From a virus: a stretch of 53,069 nucleotides of DNA. A model generated the notes under the pieces. It had not been told where the DNA came from, ran no database searches, and saw only the letters and a program-made list of their open reading frames with translations. Shown here piece by piece: positions 29,128 to 36,403 of the stretch; position 1 is the stretch's first letter; each line of letters starts with the position of its first letter. The stretch is taken from IMG/VR virus record IMGVR_UViG_3300037883_000032, positions 1-53,069 of that record, one strand, 5' to 3'. The translations under genes were made by a program, and so were the position numbers.

Positions 29128-29223
29128 TGCGCACGACGGGAATCGAACCCGCGACCGCCGGCTTGAAAGACCGGAACTCTTTGCTCACCCGAGAGTGAAC
29201 GTTGACCACTGAGCTACGTGCGC
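29128..29223 (-). tRNA. tRNA-Glu (anticodon UUC) with extended D-arm
   Basis: Acceptor stem GCGCACG/CGTGCGC, anticodon stem CCGGT/GCCGG with loop CTTTCAA giving UUC, five-base variable loop, T arm GCGGG-TTCGATT-CCCGT, discriminator A. No encoded CCA. The D-arm is about 23 bases longer than normal: after TAGCTCAGTGGTC comes an insert (AACGTTCAC...GTGAGCAA) before AGAGT. Removing it leaves an ordinary D arm (GCTC...GAGT). The insert can fold (TTCAC/GTGAG). It could be a processed insertion, a defect, or an unusual tRNA. It may support phage codon use. Confidence 0.75.
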
Positions 29224-29232
29224 CCGGTCATC

Positions 29233-29263
29233 CTACAACGACAACGAGCGTCCCGAAGGACGC
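29233..29263 (-). terminator. Intrinsic terminator with UUCG loop
   Basis: On the minus strand GCGTCC-TTCG-GGACGC, then TCGTTGTCGTTGT, giving a tetraloop stem and U-rich tail. It lies between a 28-residue membrane peptide gene and the tRNA, so tRNA transcription needs read-through or its own promoter. Confidence 0.7.
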
Positions 29264-29326
29264 CCGTGTGCCGTGGTGGCAGCGGCCCTTCAAGCCGCCG
29301 CAGTCTAGCGTGCCGGCCCGGCGCTC

Positions 29327-29413
29327 TCAGCGCCGAGCCGTGCGCGGTTCAAGGATGACCGCGGCCACAATGACCACGGCAAGAGCAACCCCCAAGATCA
29401 GTATGTATCGCAT
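29327..29413 (-). CDS. 28-residue single-span membrane peptide
   Basis: Reads MRYILILGVALAVVIVAAVI, then LEPRTARR: one hydrophobic span with a short basic tail. The ATG lies six bases after TACGCT (TAnnnT), matching the leaderless pattern. It ends 64 bases before an intrinsic terminator. Too short for family assignment; could be a membrane-disrupting or regulatory peptide. Confidence 0.5.
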   Translation of the reverse strand: MRYILILGVALAVVIVAAVILEPRTARR

Positions 29414-29419
29414 CGGCAG

Positions 29420-29425
29420 AGCGTA
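29420..29425 (-). promoter_or_regulatory. -10 box TACGCT before membrane peptide
   Basis: TACGCT is followed by CTGCCG and the ATG, the same six-base spacing as in the head closure and plus-strand genes. Confidence 0.45.
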
Positions 29426-29433
29426 GCCGAGCG

Positions 29434-29736
29434 CTACGACAGCTTGATGTTGTGCTGGCGGACGGTGACGACCATGCCCTCGATCGTCTTCTCCGGGAAC
29501 GCGAGCGTCACCCGGCCGCGGGCCTGCGCGATGACCTGGCCGTCAGCGTCGGTCAGCACGACACCGACTTCCTCGCCCTGGTCGAGCTGCGGCAGGCCTT
29601 CCGAGGCGTCCATCGTCTCGAGTGCACCCGAGACTTTGATCGAGGACACCAGCGGACGTGCGACCTCACCGCGGTCGCCCCACGGGGGGGGGCCGCCCTT
29701 GTACGCGTCGAAGCTGAGCTGGCCTACTCGCTGCAT
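29434..29736 (-). CDS. Hypothetical protein near terminase
   Basis: 100 residues from MQRVGQLSFDAYKGGPPPWG. Beta-rich second half: LPQLDQGEEVGVVLTDADGQV, ARGRVTLAFPEKTIEG. The leader shares CGAAACCAC and GGGGAGGCACTCC with the endolysin leader. No family recognised. Confidence 0.6.
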   Translation of the reverse strand: MQRVGQLSFDAYKGGPPPWGDRGEVARPLVSSIKVSGALETMDASEGLPQLDQGEEVGVVLTDADGQVIAQARGRVTLAFPEKTIEGMVVTVRQHNIKLS

Positions 29737-29801
29737 GGAGTGCCTCCCCTGGTGGTGGTTTCGCGGGGACGCTACGCGCGAGCGCGGACGGCCAGGTTGC
29801 G

Positions 29802-31262
29802 CTACCCGAATTCGCTCTTGCTGTATTTCCGGCCGCCCGTCGCGCTGCCCTTCGGCTTGCCCGTCTTCGCCCCAGCCGGGCTGCCCAGCACCGGGAACTG
29901 GTTGATGAGGAGGTACCCGAGCGTGTCGAGCGGATGCTCGTAGTAGCCGTCCTTCTCGTACGTCTCCTGGAGGATCGGCTCGTTCCCGCTGCTGCCCATC
30001 GGCGGGCCAACCTTCTTCCACTGGGCTTGCTCGAGCGCCTCGATCAGGAACTCGCACGAGCTGTGAATGTGAAGACGGTCGTCCTTCAGGAGCTGCTTGA
30101 TGAGCGTCACACGGTCCTTCGGTGCGACTTCCTCGGCGAGCACCCGGATCCCGAACTGTTCGACGGTGAAATGATCGGACTGTGTCGCGACGCTCGTCTG
30201 TGCCTTGCCGGCCGGGTCGCAGCCCGCCGGCGCGTCCTGGGTCTTTACGCCGAGGTCGAGGTCCATCACGACGACCTGCTCCATCATGTCTTTCGTCGTC
30301 GTCTTCTCGGCGTGCAGTTCGGCGTACACGAACACGTGGCGGCGCTGCTCGATCGACGCCCACAGGTGAACGCCGTGGTGGTAGCCGAAGTCGATGCCGC
30401 GCACTTGCGGCCAGTTCGCGTTCGGGTCTCTGGTCGCGTTCGTGACGTGCCGTTTGCGGTCGAACTCCTCGCGGAACACGCTCGCACCCGGGAGCTGGAA
30501 AGCGTCGAGCCACTCGGCGGGATACTCCTGGAGCAGGTCACGCTCGGTCGCCATTTCTTCGCGCTTGCGCTGATACCAGATCTCGTCGCGGTCGGGGTGC
30601 GCGTCCCACGGGATGAACACCGGGAAGAACCGGCTGGTGCCACTGATCGCGCGGCGCCATTCCGCGGCGTACGGGTTGTGAAACCCGACGGCAGTCGACA
30701 CCCCGATGAGCCTCCCGCCGGCGCTCAAGGTCGGCAGCAGGCTCGTCAGGATCTTCTGAACGCCGCGGATCTTCGCCCACTCATCGACGAGCACGAGCTG
30801 CGCCGTCGCGCCGGACCCGGCGAATTCGGTCGCGGCGAGGCTCCAGATCTTGCCGCCGTTCGCGAACTCGAGTTTGTCGACCACGTCCTTCGTCTTGACC
30901 GGGCGCAGCTCGTGCGGGAGCCGTTTGTGCATGAACCGCACGCGATCGAGCAGCTCGACGGCCTCGCGAAGGCCACGGTTGAGGATCAGCGCGGTCATGC
31001 CCAGATTGCAGCTCGTGTGCCACAGCATGTACGCGAGCGCCAGCCAGGACAGGCCGAGCTGGCGGGCCTTCAGGAAGATGATGCGGTCGTGGTCCTCGAT
31101 GTCGTGCAGCGCGTCGACCTGGAAATCCCAGAGGTCGAACGGGATGGGTGGGCCGCCCTCGCCGTCTTCGATCTGGCAGTGCGGGATGAAGTGCTCCGGG
31201 AGCAGCCGGGCCTTCGCGATCTGCCGCGGGGTGAGCGGCCGTTTAGCTCCCGGCGGCAGCAC
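29802..31262 (-). CDS. terL: Terminase large subunit
   Basis: 486 residues from GTG (MLPPGAKRPLTPRQIAKARLL); the upstream frame is also open and overlaps the GpgS gene, so the start is chosen for least overlap. ATPase: FLKARQLGLSWLA is a Walker A variant (residues 64-74), LVLVDEW Walker B with Asp160-Glu161. Nuclease: IDFGYHH (Asp291), later CDPAGKA (Asp349) and LDTLGYLL near 455. The enzyme packages and cuts DNA at the portal. The C-terminus is basic (KTGKPKGSATGGRKYSKSEFG). It is separated from the small subunit by about 3 kb. Confidence 0.9.
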   Translation of the reverse strand: MLPPGAKRPLTPRQIAKARLLPEHFIPHCQIEDGEGGPPIPFDLWDFQVDALHDIEDHDRIIFLKARQLGLSWLALAYMLWHTSCNLGMTALILNRGLREAVELLDRVRFMHKRLPHELRPVKTKDVVDKLEFANGGKIWSLAATEFAGSGATAQLVLVDEWAKIRGVQKILTSLLPTLSAGGRLIGVSTAVGFHNPYAAEWRRAISGTSRFFPVFIPWDAHPDRDEIWYQRKREEMATERDLLQEYPAEWLDAFQLPGASVFREEFDRKRHVTNATRDPNANWPQVRGIDFGYHHGVHLWASIEQRRHVFVYAELHAEKTTTKDMMEQVVVMDLDLGVKTQDAPAGCDPAGKAQTSVATQSDHFTVEQFGIRVLAEEVAPKDRVTLIKQLLKDDRLHIHSSCEFLIEALEQAQWKKVGPPMGSSGNEPILQETYEKDGYYEHPLDTLGYLLINQFPVLGSPAGAKTGKPKGSATGGRKYSKSEFG

Positions 31263-32067
31263 CCGCCCGCTCCAGCGCCCACGCGAGCGGCGGGCGTTTC
31301 TCCGTCGCACCGCCGAGCTGCGGCTGCCGGTCTTCCTGGCGGGCGCGCTCGAGCACGGTCTCGAGGACTTCGTCGCAGCGCTTCGCGAGGTCCCGTAGCG
31401 GCCAGTGGCGGTGTTCGTGCACGCCGAGGTTCGCCTGCGCCATGCGGCTCACTCCGACCGCTAGGAACGCGTCGATCGTGAGTGCCGGCTCGATCGCCCA
31501 CCGTGACTCGAACGGCAGGTGGACCGCTAGCTCGCGTGTCATGGCGGTCTCGCCGGCGAGCGGCTGCTCGAGCCATGCCAGCTCGGGGAAGTACGCGCGC
31601 ATGATGGGACGCCCGAACAGGTGGTTGAGCCGGCCGCCGCCGTCGGGGTCGCCGCCGAGGGGACGCTTGTAGTAGCCCTTCACGAAATCCGCGTCGCCCT
31701 TCAGGATCGGCTCGCACATCGCGAACACGTAATGCCGCTGGATCGATCGGCTGTCAGCGTCGAGGAACAGGACGATGTCGCCAGTGAGAACGGATAGGGC
31801 GCGCCACATCGCGTCGCCCTTCCCGAGTACCGGTCCCATGCTCGGCATCAGGGTGCTCTGCCGGTGAACCTCGGCGCCTTGGCTCGCCGCGATGTCGGCC
31901 GTCCAGTCGGTTGACTCGTCGACGACGACGACCTGGTGAATGTAGCCGTCCTCGCGCATCTTGATGAGCGGCGCGAGGGCCGCTCCGATCGTGGACTCCT
32001 CGTCGACGGCGGGGAAGCACACGCTGATCGTTTTGCCGCTGGTGAGAAACTCCTCGTGTCGTTGCAT
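31243..32067 (-). CDS. Glucosyl-3-phosphoglycerate synthase-like glycosyltransferase (GpgS/GT81)
   Basis: 274 residues. Matches the GpgS type: KTISVCFPAVDEESTIG, VVVVDESTDWTADIAASQGA, then LGKGDAMWRALSVLTGDIVLFLDADS (DxD), FVKGYYKRPLGG, GGRLNHLFGRP and LPFESRWAIEPALTIDAF. GpgS makes glucosyl-3-phosphoglycerate, first step of methylglucose lipopolysaccharides in mycobacteria and of compatible solutes elsewhere. A phage copy directly upstream of the terminase is unusual. Its acceptor may have changed. The gene overlaps the terminase start. Confidence 0.82.
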   Translation of the reverse strand: MQRHEEFLTSGKTISVCFPAVDEESTIGAALAPLIKMREDGYIHQVVVVDESTDWTADIAASQGAEVHRQSTLMPSMGPVLGKGDAMWRALSVLTGDIVLFLDADSRSIQRHYVFAMCEPILKGDADFVKGYYKRPLGGDPDGGGRLNHLFGRPIMRAYFPELAWLEQPLAGETAMTRELAVHLPFESRWAIEPALTIDAFLAVGVSRMAQANLGVHEHRHWPLRDLAKRCDEVLETVLERARQEDRQPQLGGATEKRPPLAWALERAGAAAGS

Positions 32068-32097
32068 GGCGCGGCAGGCTACCCGTATGCCCGGCGG

Positions 32098-32355
32098 TCA
32101 GGCGTCGCGCCAGCCGTGCATGGTGACCGTCTTGCCGAACCCTGCGTCGATCTCCCTGGTGAACGGCACCTGGCGACGAGGGACGCGCCCGCGCTGGTCG
32201 AGCGTGCCGCCGGCGAGCACGTGAGCGACGCTCGCCTCGAACTCCTCGATCGTGAGGCTGCCGTCGACGAACGCGGCGCGCGCCATCCCCAGGTGGAAGC
32301 TCTCGCGTGACGGTGGCGATTCGGCCTTGCGCCGGCGCGGCGGAGCGTGGCCCAT
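32098..32355 (-). CDS. SHOCT/DUF1707-like small protein
   Basis: 85 residues from MGHAPPRRRKAESPP (TGATG overlap). The middle LGMARAAFVDGSLTIEEFEASVAHVLAGG matches the short SHOCT or DUF1707 helix pair (R-x-A-x-x-DG-x-L-s-x-EEFE). The tail is basic. Likely a small oligomerising or membrane-associated module. No functional context is visible. Confidence 0.6.
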   Translation of the reverse strand: MGHAPPRRRKAESPPSRESFHLGMARAAFVDGSLTIEEFEASVAHVLAGGTLDQRGRVPRRQVPFTREIDAGFGKTVTMHGWRDA

Positions 32356-32498
32356 CAGCGTGACGGTGGCGGGCGGCGTCGGCGTGGCTTCGGTGGCGCC
32401 TTGCGCAAGCGGTCCATGATCTCCTTCGGCGACGCGACTTGCTCGCCGTACCCGCGCGGGCGCTTTTTCCCCTTCGGCACCTGGCGCTTGCGGTTCAT
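32355..32498 (-). CDS. Small basic Pro/Arg-rich peptide
   Basis: 47 residues, MNRKRQVPKGKKRPRGYGEQ to PKPRRRRPPPSR. Highly basic and probably disordered except KEIMDRLRKA. Coupled on both sides (ATGA, TGATG). May bind nucleic acid. Confidence 0.5.
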   Translation of the reverse strand: MNRKRQVPKGKKRPRGYGEQVASPKEIMDRLRKAPPKPRRRRPPPSR

Positions 32499-33145
32499 CG
32501 ACGGCGCCCTCGTGCGTCGTTGACGAACAGCCCGGTGGCGTAGCCCACCACGGCGAGCATCCACGCCACGAGGATCCAGAACAGCGGCGCGCCTTCGTGG
32601 CTGCCGCTATGCAGGATGATCGCGAGGACGAACATCCACGGGAACGTAGCTTTCCACAGCCGCATCGCGCGCTGGCGGTGCGTCGCCCAGTTCTCCGCGC
32701 GCTTGTAGATCGCGCTCGGAATCTCCATGCCGCCGGCAAGCTGAGCGACGAGAACGAGCTGGTCGGGCTTTACGGCCAGCACGCCGTACTCGGGCGCCCA
32801 CACCTGCCCGAGTGGGTTGTCCGCGAGAGCGACGATCTCGGCCTTGTAAGCGCGCCACCCGTTCGGGTGGATCTGGATGTCGTCGTAGCCGAGGACGACG
32901 CCGTAGACGGGCGGCATCGTGCCTCCCCATAGCTCGCGTAGCTCCTCGAGGCTGGAGCAGGCGTTCATGCCGCAGTGACAGCCGGGGTGCGGCGCGACGT
33001 GGCGCGTGTTCCCCCAGCAGCTCGCGCGGTTCTCGCCCGGTATCCAGGCGTAGTCGTTAGCGCTCGAGAGGAGTTGCAAGCGCTGGTCGTTGGGCCGCCA
33101 CCCGCGGTAGCCGATGATCGGCTCGTTAAAGCTGACGCCTTTCAC
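32495..33145 (-). CDS. Hypothetical protein with Cys-rich N-half and membrane spans
   Basis: 216 residues. The N-terminal half is YRGWRPNDQRLQLLSSAND, ASCWGNTRHVAPHPGCHCGMN, GVVLGYDDIQIHPNGWRAYKAE: a Cys/His set (C-x-W...H...PGCHCG) seen in other actinophage proteins. The C-terminal half has one or two hydrophobic spans (TFPWMFVLAIILHSG and LFWILVAWMLAVVGYATGLFV). GTG start with GTGA overlap. Function unknown. Confidence 0.65.
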   Translation of the reverse strand: MKGVSFNEPIIGYRGWRPNDQRLQLLSSANDYAWIPGENRASCWGNTRHVAPHPGCHCGMNACSSLEELRELWGGTMPPVYGVVLGYDDIQIHPNGWRAYKAEIVALADNPLGQVWAPEYGVLAVKPDQLVLVAQLAGGMEIPSAIYKRAENWATHRQRAMRLWKATFPWMFVLAIILHSGSHEGAPLFWILVAWMLAVVGYATGLFVNDARGRRR

Positions 33146-33267
33146 GCCGGTGTCGGCTCCGGTGTCTTCACTGGCGCGGGTGTCTCGCGCACGGGTTCCT
33201 CAGCCGGTGGTGGTAGGCGGCGCGGTGGTGGTGCGACGGCGGGGACCTCTCCAGGACGCAGGCCCAT
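33142..33267 (-). CDS. Small Pro-rich peptide
   Basis: 41 residues, MGLRPGEVPAVAPPPRRLPP and then PAEEPVRETPAPVKTPEPTPA. It is disordered and coupled on both sides. No function suggested. Confidence 0.4.
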   Translation of the reverse strand: MGLRPGEVPAVAPPPRRLPPPAEEPVRETPAPVKTPEPTPA

Positions 33268-33464
33268 CAGTCGCTCACCAGGATCCAGACGGCGAGTGCG
33301 ATCAGCGCCGCGTCGAACACGACGACGAATGTGATGCCGGCCGTCCAGCCGGCGAAAGTGACGTGCTGTGTGCCGTTGAGGTTTTCGATCACGCCAACAC
33401 TCATCGGCACGGTGCACCAGATCAGGAACACCGCGGCGACGGCTCGCCTGACGATCGCCCACAT
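33267..33464 (-). CDS. Two-span small membrane protein (holin-like)
   Basis: 65 residues, MWAIVRRAVAAVFLIWCTVP, loop SVGVIENLNGTQHV, then FAGWTAGITFVVVFDAALIA and LAVWILVSD. Two hydrophobic spans with a short loop suit a class II holin, and no better holin candidate appears in the window. An alternative GTG lies one codon upstream. The endolysin is 12 kb away, so the link is weak. Confidence 0.5.
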   Translation of the reverse strand: MWAIVRRAVAAVFLIWCTVPMSVGVIENLNGTQHVTFAGWTAGITFVVVFDAALIALAVWILVSD

Positions 33465-33823
33465 CACGCTGCCTCCTGTCTGATCGCGTAGTCCAGCTCA
33501 CTGTCAAGTATCCGCGCGCGGCGGACGACCTCGAGCGTCTCGTTGAGGCGCAGCTCGGTCTCTGGCAGCAGCGGCACTTCGGGTCGGTGGTCCGGCTCGA
33601 AGTGGCTGTCGCGGGCATCGCGGAACGCGGTCTTCACCTTCTCGAGGTCCTCCGGGCTGAGCAGCTCGCGAGCGAGTTTCATCGCGGCGAGCAGCCCCTC
33701 GTGCTCGTCGAGGCGCGTAACGACGTGGTCGGGATAGGGCATCTCCATGTCTTGCGCTGCCTCGATGTCGCCGGCGACAGCGTCGAGCGTTGAGAGCACC
33801 ATCGCTAGCAAGTCAGCGTCCAC
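33464..33823 (-). CDS. Hypothetical helical protein
   Basis: 119 residues from GTG. Helical throughout: ADLLAMVLSTLDAVAGDIEA, HEGLLAAMKLARELLSPEDL, NETLEVVRRARILDSELDY. The final part overlaps the membrane gene start (TGATG or GTG). Unknown family. Confidence 0.55.
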   Translation of the reverse strand: MDADLLAMVLSTLDAVAGDIEAAQDMEMPYPDHVVTRLDEHEGLLAAMKLARELLSPEDLEKVKTAFRDARDSHFEPDHRPEVPLLPETELRLNETLEVVRRARILDSELDYAIRQEAA

Positions 33824-33828
33824 ATGGG

Positions 33829-33993
33829 TCAGTCTCGCCGTGGCGCCAGATAGAAGGCTTGCGCCAGGTATACGCGGATCGCGCGCCTGATTTCAGCGGA
33901 GACGGTGCGGTCGTTCTCGCGCGCCAGGCGCTCGAGCTTCTCGAAATGCGCGCGCGGGATCCGCGCGCTGATCTGCACGTCGCTGTCAGGCAT
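33829..33993 (-). CDS. Ribbon-helix-helix (CopG/Arc-type) regulator
   Basis: 54 residues: SDVQISARIPRAHFEKLERL, then ARENDRTVSAEIRRAIRVYL. The strand VQISARIP followed by two helices is the RHH fold; the RTVSAEIRRAIR second helix is typical. It probably binds DNA as a dimer. It overlaps the upstream gene by eight bases. Candidate partner for the operator-type repeats, together with the small HTH at 44.5 kb. Confidence 0.75.
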   Translation of the reverse strand: MPDSDVQISARIPRAHFEKLERLARENDRTVSAEIRRAIRVYLAQAFYLAPRRD

Positions 33994-34183
33994 CGGTCAT
34001 CCGTTTCAGCGCGACCCACAGCTCGTCTCGTCCTCCACGTTGAAAGGATCGCGATACCTCGTCCGTGAGCGGGTCGCGCGCGGCGTTCCCGATGATCTGC
34101 CCGAGACGCTGGTCGGGGTACGTGAGCCACGCCTGGCGAAGCAGGGCGAGCATCGGCTCGATCCGCGCGACGGGCCTACCCAC
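33986..34183 (-). CDS. Conserved small phage protein
   Basis: 65 residues: LALLRQAWLTYPDQRLGQII, then GNAARDPLTDEVSRSFQRGG. The 'LR..W..YPDxRLGQIIxNA' signature occurs in many phage and plasmid proteins of unknown function. It overlaps the RHH gene. Confidence 0.6.
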   Translation of the reverse strand: MGRPVARIEPMLALLRQAWLTYPDQRLGQIIGNAARDPLTDEVSRSFQRGGRDELWVALKRMTDA

Positions 34184-34520
34184 CGCGCGCCTCCTCGAGC
34201 GCCGCGATCATTCGCTCGCTCAGCGCGAAGCCCTCGGGCATCTTCACCATGTGCGGGCCACGGATGCTGAAGATCGACATTCCGCTGTGGTCGGCCTCCC
34301 ACTTGTCGGCCTTGCGGGCGACCGGGAGCAAGATCACCTGGTGACCGTCGATAGGCGCATAGGCGAGCACGAACAGCTCGGGCCACGGGTCGATAGGCGC
34401 GCACCGCCACGCGAGATGCTGGCCCGTACGGAAGTGCTCGACGCCGGCACGTCGCTCGATCAGCCAGACGCGCCGGGCGGCCTCAACCACCACGTCCTCA
34501 AAGGTCGGCAACTCAGCCAT
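34176..34520 (-). CDS. Hypothetical protein
   Basis: 114 residues from MAELPTFEDVVVEAARRV. Later LAWRCAPIDPWPELFVLAYAP, DGHQVILLPVARKADKWEAD and a helical end ALSERMIAALEEARG. Overlaps the small terminase stop by eight bases. No family recognised. Confidence 0.55.
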   Translation of the reverse strand: MAELPTFEDVVVEAARRVWLIERRAGVEHFRTGQHLAWRCAPIDPWPELFVLAYAPIDGHQVILLPVARKADKWEADHSGMSIFSIRGPHMVKMPEGFALSERMIAALEEARGG

Positions 34521-35145
34521 CCTCAGCCTCCAGCACCTCGATGCCCTCATCCTCATCCAAGATCGCCACGATCCGCTCACGCTTCCCACGCGGCAACTGC
34601 GCCGGCTGGCGGTCACCCAGCAACGCCTCGATCTCCACCGTCCCCGTGTGTTCGATCAGCTTCGCGTCACGGCGGCCGTACTCGTTCGGGAACATCCGCT
34701 CGAGCAACACCATCGCCGCTTTCCAATCTTCCGCCGCGGCCTTCGTGACCTGGCCCACCAGATAAACCTTGTGCTTCACCTGCGTCACGCGCACGGCAGC
34801 CGAGAACTCGGTCAACTCGTTCGCCTCGCCTAGCTCCTCGTACTTCGCGGCGCGGGCGAGCCATTCGTCGAGGGTGGTGGGTGCGATGCCGGCGTACACG
34901 GCGGCATCCTTCTTCCACACGCCCGCTTTCAAGGCCTCGATGATCTTGTGCTTCACGTCGTCGGTGAACAGGCTGGGGCGGTGTGCGGTGCCGGCGTGGC
35001 TGGCGCACACGTCCATGCCTTTCTTGCGGTGGCGTTTGCATGGCTCGCCGTTTTGCTTGCGGCGTGTGCATAGGAGCGGCTTGGGTTTCCTGGCCGGCTT
35101 GGCGGGTTTCTTCTTCGCGGGTCGTTTCGCCACGGCGGTGCTCAC
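34513..35145 (-). CDS. Terminase small subunit-like protein (phBC6A51 type)
   Basis: 210 residues from GTG. Basic lead (AKRPAKKKPAKPARKPK) and a Cys cluster (LLCTRRKQNGEPCKRHRKKG, VCASHAG), then the helix-turn-helix: IIEALKAGVWKKDAAVYAGI, APTTLDEWLARAAKYEELGE, and TEFSAAVRVTQVKHKVYLVG...AAEDWKAAMVLLERMFPNEYG, the diagnostic C-terminal part of small terminases of this class. It recognises the packaging site. It lies about 3 kb from the large subunit. Confidence 0.82.
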   Translation of the reverse strand: MSTAVAKRPAKKKPAKPARKPKPLLCTRRKQNGEPCKRHRKKGMDVCASHAGTAHRPSLFTDDVKHKIIEALKAGVWKKDAAVYAGIAPTTLDEWLARAAKYEELGEANELTEFSAAVRVTQVKHKVYLVGQVTKAAAEDWKAAMVLLERMFPNEYGRRDAKLIEHTGTVEIEALLGDRQPAQLPRGKRERIVAILDEDEGIEVLEAEDG

Positions 35146-35342
35146 TTGCGCTCCCAGATCGTGAACCGGTTGCAGCCGGGGCACCGGCGCTGCGTGTGGG
35201 TCTTGCCGTTGCGCTCCGCCCAGTTGTGCCAGGCGATGTAGCCGGCGGGGCCTTCGGTGTGCGCGGCGCGGTTGGGGCAGTCCTCCGGCTTGATAGTGCC
35301 GGGCGCTGGTGCGTCCGCGAGCGGCGCTTGCATCCGGCTCAC
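35142..35342 (-). CDS. Small zinc-finger-like protein
   Basis: 66 residues from GTG. KPEDCPNRAAHTEGPAGYIA, then WHNWAERNGKTHTQRRCPGC and NRFTIW: a Cys-His-His-Cys pattern seen in short actinophage proteins. Likely structural zinc binding. Confidence 0.6.
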   Translation of the reverse strand: MSRMQAPLADAPAPGTIKPEDCPNRAAHTEGPAGYIAWHNWAERNGKTHTQRRCPGCNRFTIWERK

Positions 35343-35668
35343 GACGATACCGTCCGCGCGTCGGGCTGACGGCCAGCCAGGACGCGATCGCGGACGTGCT
35401 CGGCGATGCGCTTGTCCACGATCCGGCAGACTTTGCGCAGCAGGGCTGCGCGGCTCCGCCCGTAGAAGCCGGCTTCGTGGTACATCGCGAGCGGTATACC
35501 CTCGATGCGATCGGCGCGGCGGTCGGGGTAGCTGATGTCCTGCGGGATCGAGATGCCGCCGTCGACCCTCCACACGCATGCTCGGTTTCTCACGACCGTG
35601 AATCGGGAGCGGCGGTAGACCCACGTGCTGCTGCCGTCGCTCGCTTCCGCGATCAGTGTGGGGGTCAC
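35339..35668 (-). CDS. Hypothetical protein
   Basis: 109 residues: STWVYRRSRFTVVRNRACVW, DRIEGIPLAMYHEAGFYGRS, ALLRKVCRIVDKRIAEHVRD. GTG start with overlap. Unknown. Confidence 0.5.
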   Translation of the reverse strand: MTPTLIAEASDGSSTWVYRRSRFTVVRNRACVWRVDGGISIPQDISYPDRRADRIEGIPLAMYHEAGFYGRSRAALLRKVCRIVDKRIAEHVRDRVLAGRQPDARTVSS

Positions 35669-36024
35669 GCGGGGCGCTCCTGTCTCGGCTTGTACCAGGA
35701 ATCGCGGAACCGCTGGAGCTGGCAGGGGTTGAACTCGATGCGCCAGAAATGTTCGACGGGGCGGCCGTCACGGATGCCGAAGATCTCGCTGACCGTGTCG
35801 ACTTGCGCGGCGTACGTGTTCGCGATGTCAAGCGCCTTCCACGGCTCGCCGAGCACGTCGATCGTCGGATGCTCGTAGGAGTGGCCCGGGCCGCCCTCGC
35901 AGGACTGGCACGTCTCGATGCCGTGGTCTTTGAAGATGCGGAGGATGCGAACGATGCCGGGGTCCAGCGTTTCGTGAGGGAAGTGCTCTTTCGCCCACGC
36001 GAGATCCTCACCGAGTTGGGTCAT
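35665..36024 (-). CDS. Hypothetical protein with CxxC and acidic/His-rich middle
   Basis: 119 residues from MTQLGEDLAWAKEHFPHETL. PGIVRILRIFKDHGIETCQS, CEGGPGHSYEHPTIDVLGEP and VEHFWRIEFNPCQLQ are recognisable in phage proteins of unknown function. A single CQSC pair could bind metal. Coupled by ATGA. Confidence 0.6.
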   Translation of the reverse strand: MTQLGEDLAWAKEHFPHETLDPGIVRILRIFKDHGIETCQSCEGGPGHSYEHPTIDVLGEPWKALDIANTYAAQVDTVSEIFGIRDGRPVEHFWRIEFNPCQLQRFRDSWYKPRQERPA

Positions 36025-36203
36025 GGTTTCCTCACCACCTCCTCGATCGTGCGCACGATCCGGTCGACGGCGTCCGGGCGCGTCGTCGCGATCCCGTCGT
36101 AGCGGCGGTCGCCGGCGACCTGTACTTCCCACTCCCAGCCCGGCGCGGCGTGCACCGGGTCGAGGCTGATCCGCACGGCGAGATCCTTGACGCCGAACTT
36201 CAC
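36021..36203 (-). CDS. Hypothetical small protein
   Basis: 60 residues from GTG (MKFGVKDLAVRISLDPV), then WEWEVQVAGDRRYDGIATTR and a terminal helix DAVDRIVRTIEEVVRK. A small beta-beta-alpha fold is likely. Unknown. Confidence 0.5.
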   Translation of the reverse strand: MKFGVKDLAVRISLDPVHAAPGWEWEVQVAGDRRYDGIATTRPDAVDRIVRTIEEVVRKP

Positions 36204-36403
36204 GGCGCCCGCTCCCCGGAGCCACCACAGTCAGGGCAGGGCTTTGGCCCAACCACGCCGCCCGTCTCCGGGTCAACGATGTCGAGGTAGCCGTCCCCAT
36301 CGCAGCGAGCGCACGGGCGCTTCCGGATAGGCCGGACGCCGCGCTTCGCCTGGTGCGAGAGCGGCTCGCCACCGCGACGCAGGTGTGGGGAGATCCGGCT
36401 CAT
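36200..36403 (-). CDS. DnaJ-type zinc-finger small protein
   Basis: 67 residues. Two CxxCxGxG motifs, CARCDGDG and CPDCGGSG, separated by YLDIVDPETGGVVGPKP, form one half of a DnaJ central zinc module. There is no J domain. Likely a small metal-bound fold. Confidence 0.7.
   Translation of the reverse strand: MSRISPHLRRGGEPLSHQAKRGVRPIRKRPCARCDGDGYLDIVDPETGGVVGPKPCPDCGGSGERAP

Noticed and set aside
29202-29426. 74-residue plus-strand ORF overlapping the tRNA
   Set aside because: It overlaps a tRNA and terminator, has no ribosome site, and the minus strand has a better small membrane peptide.
29934-31481. 515-residue plus-strand frame opposite the terminase
   Set aside because: Terminase motifs on the minus strand explain the region; the plus frame is a shadow.
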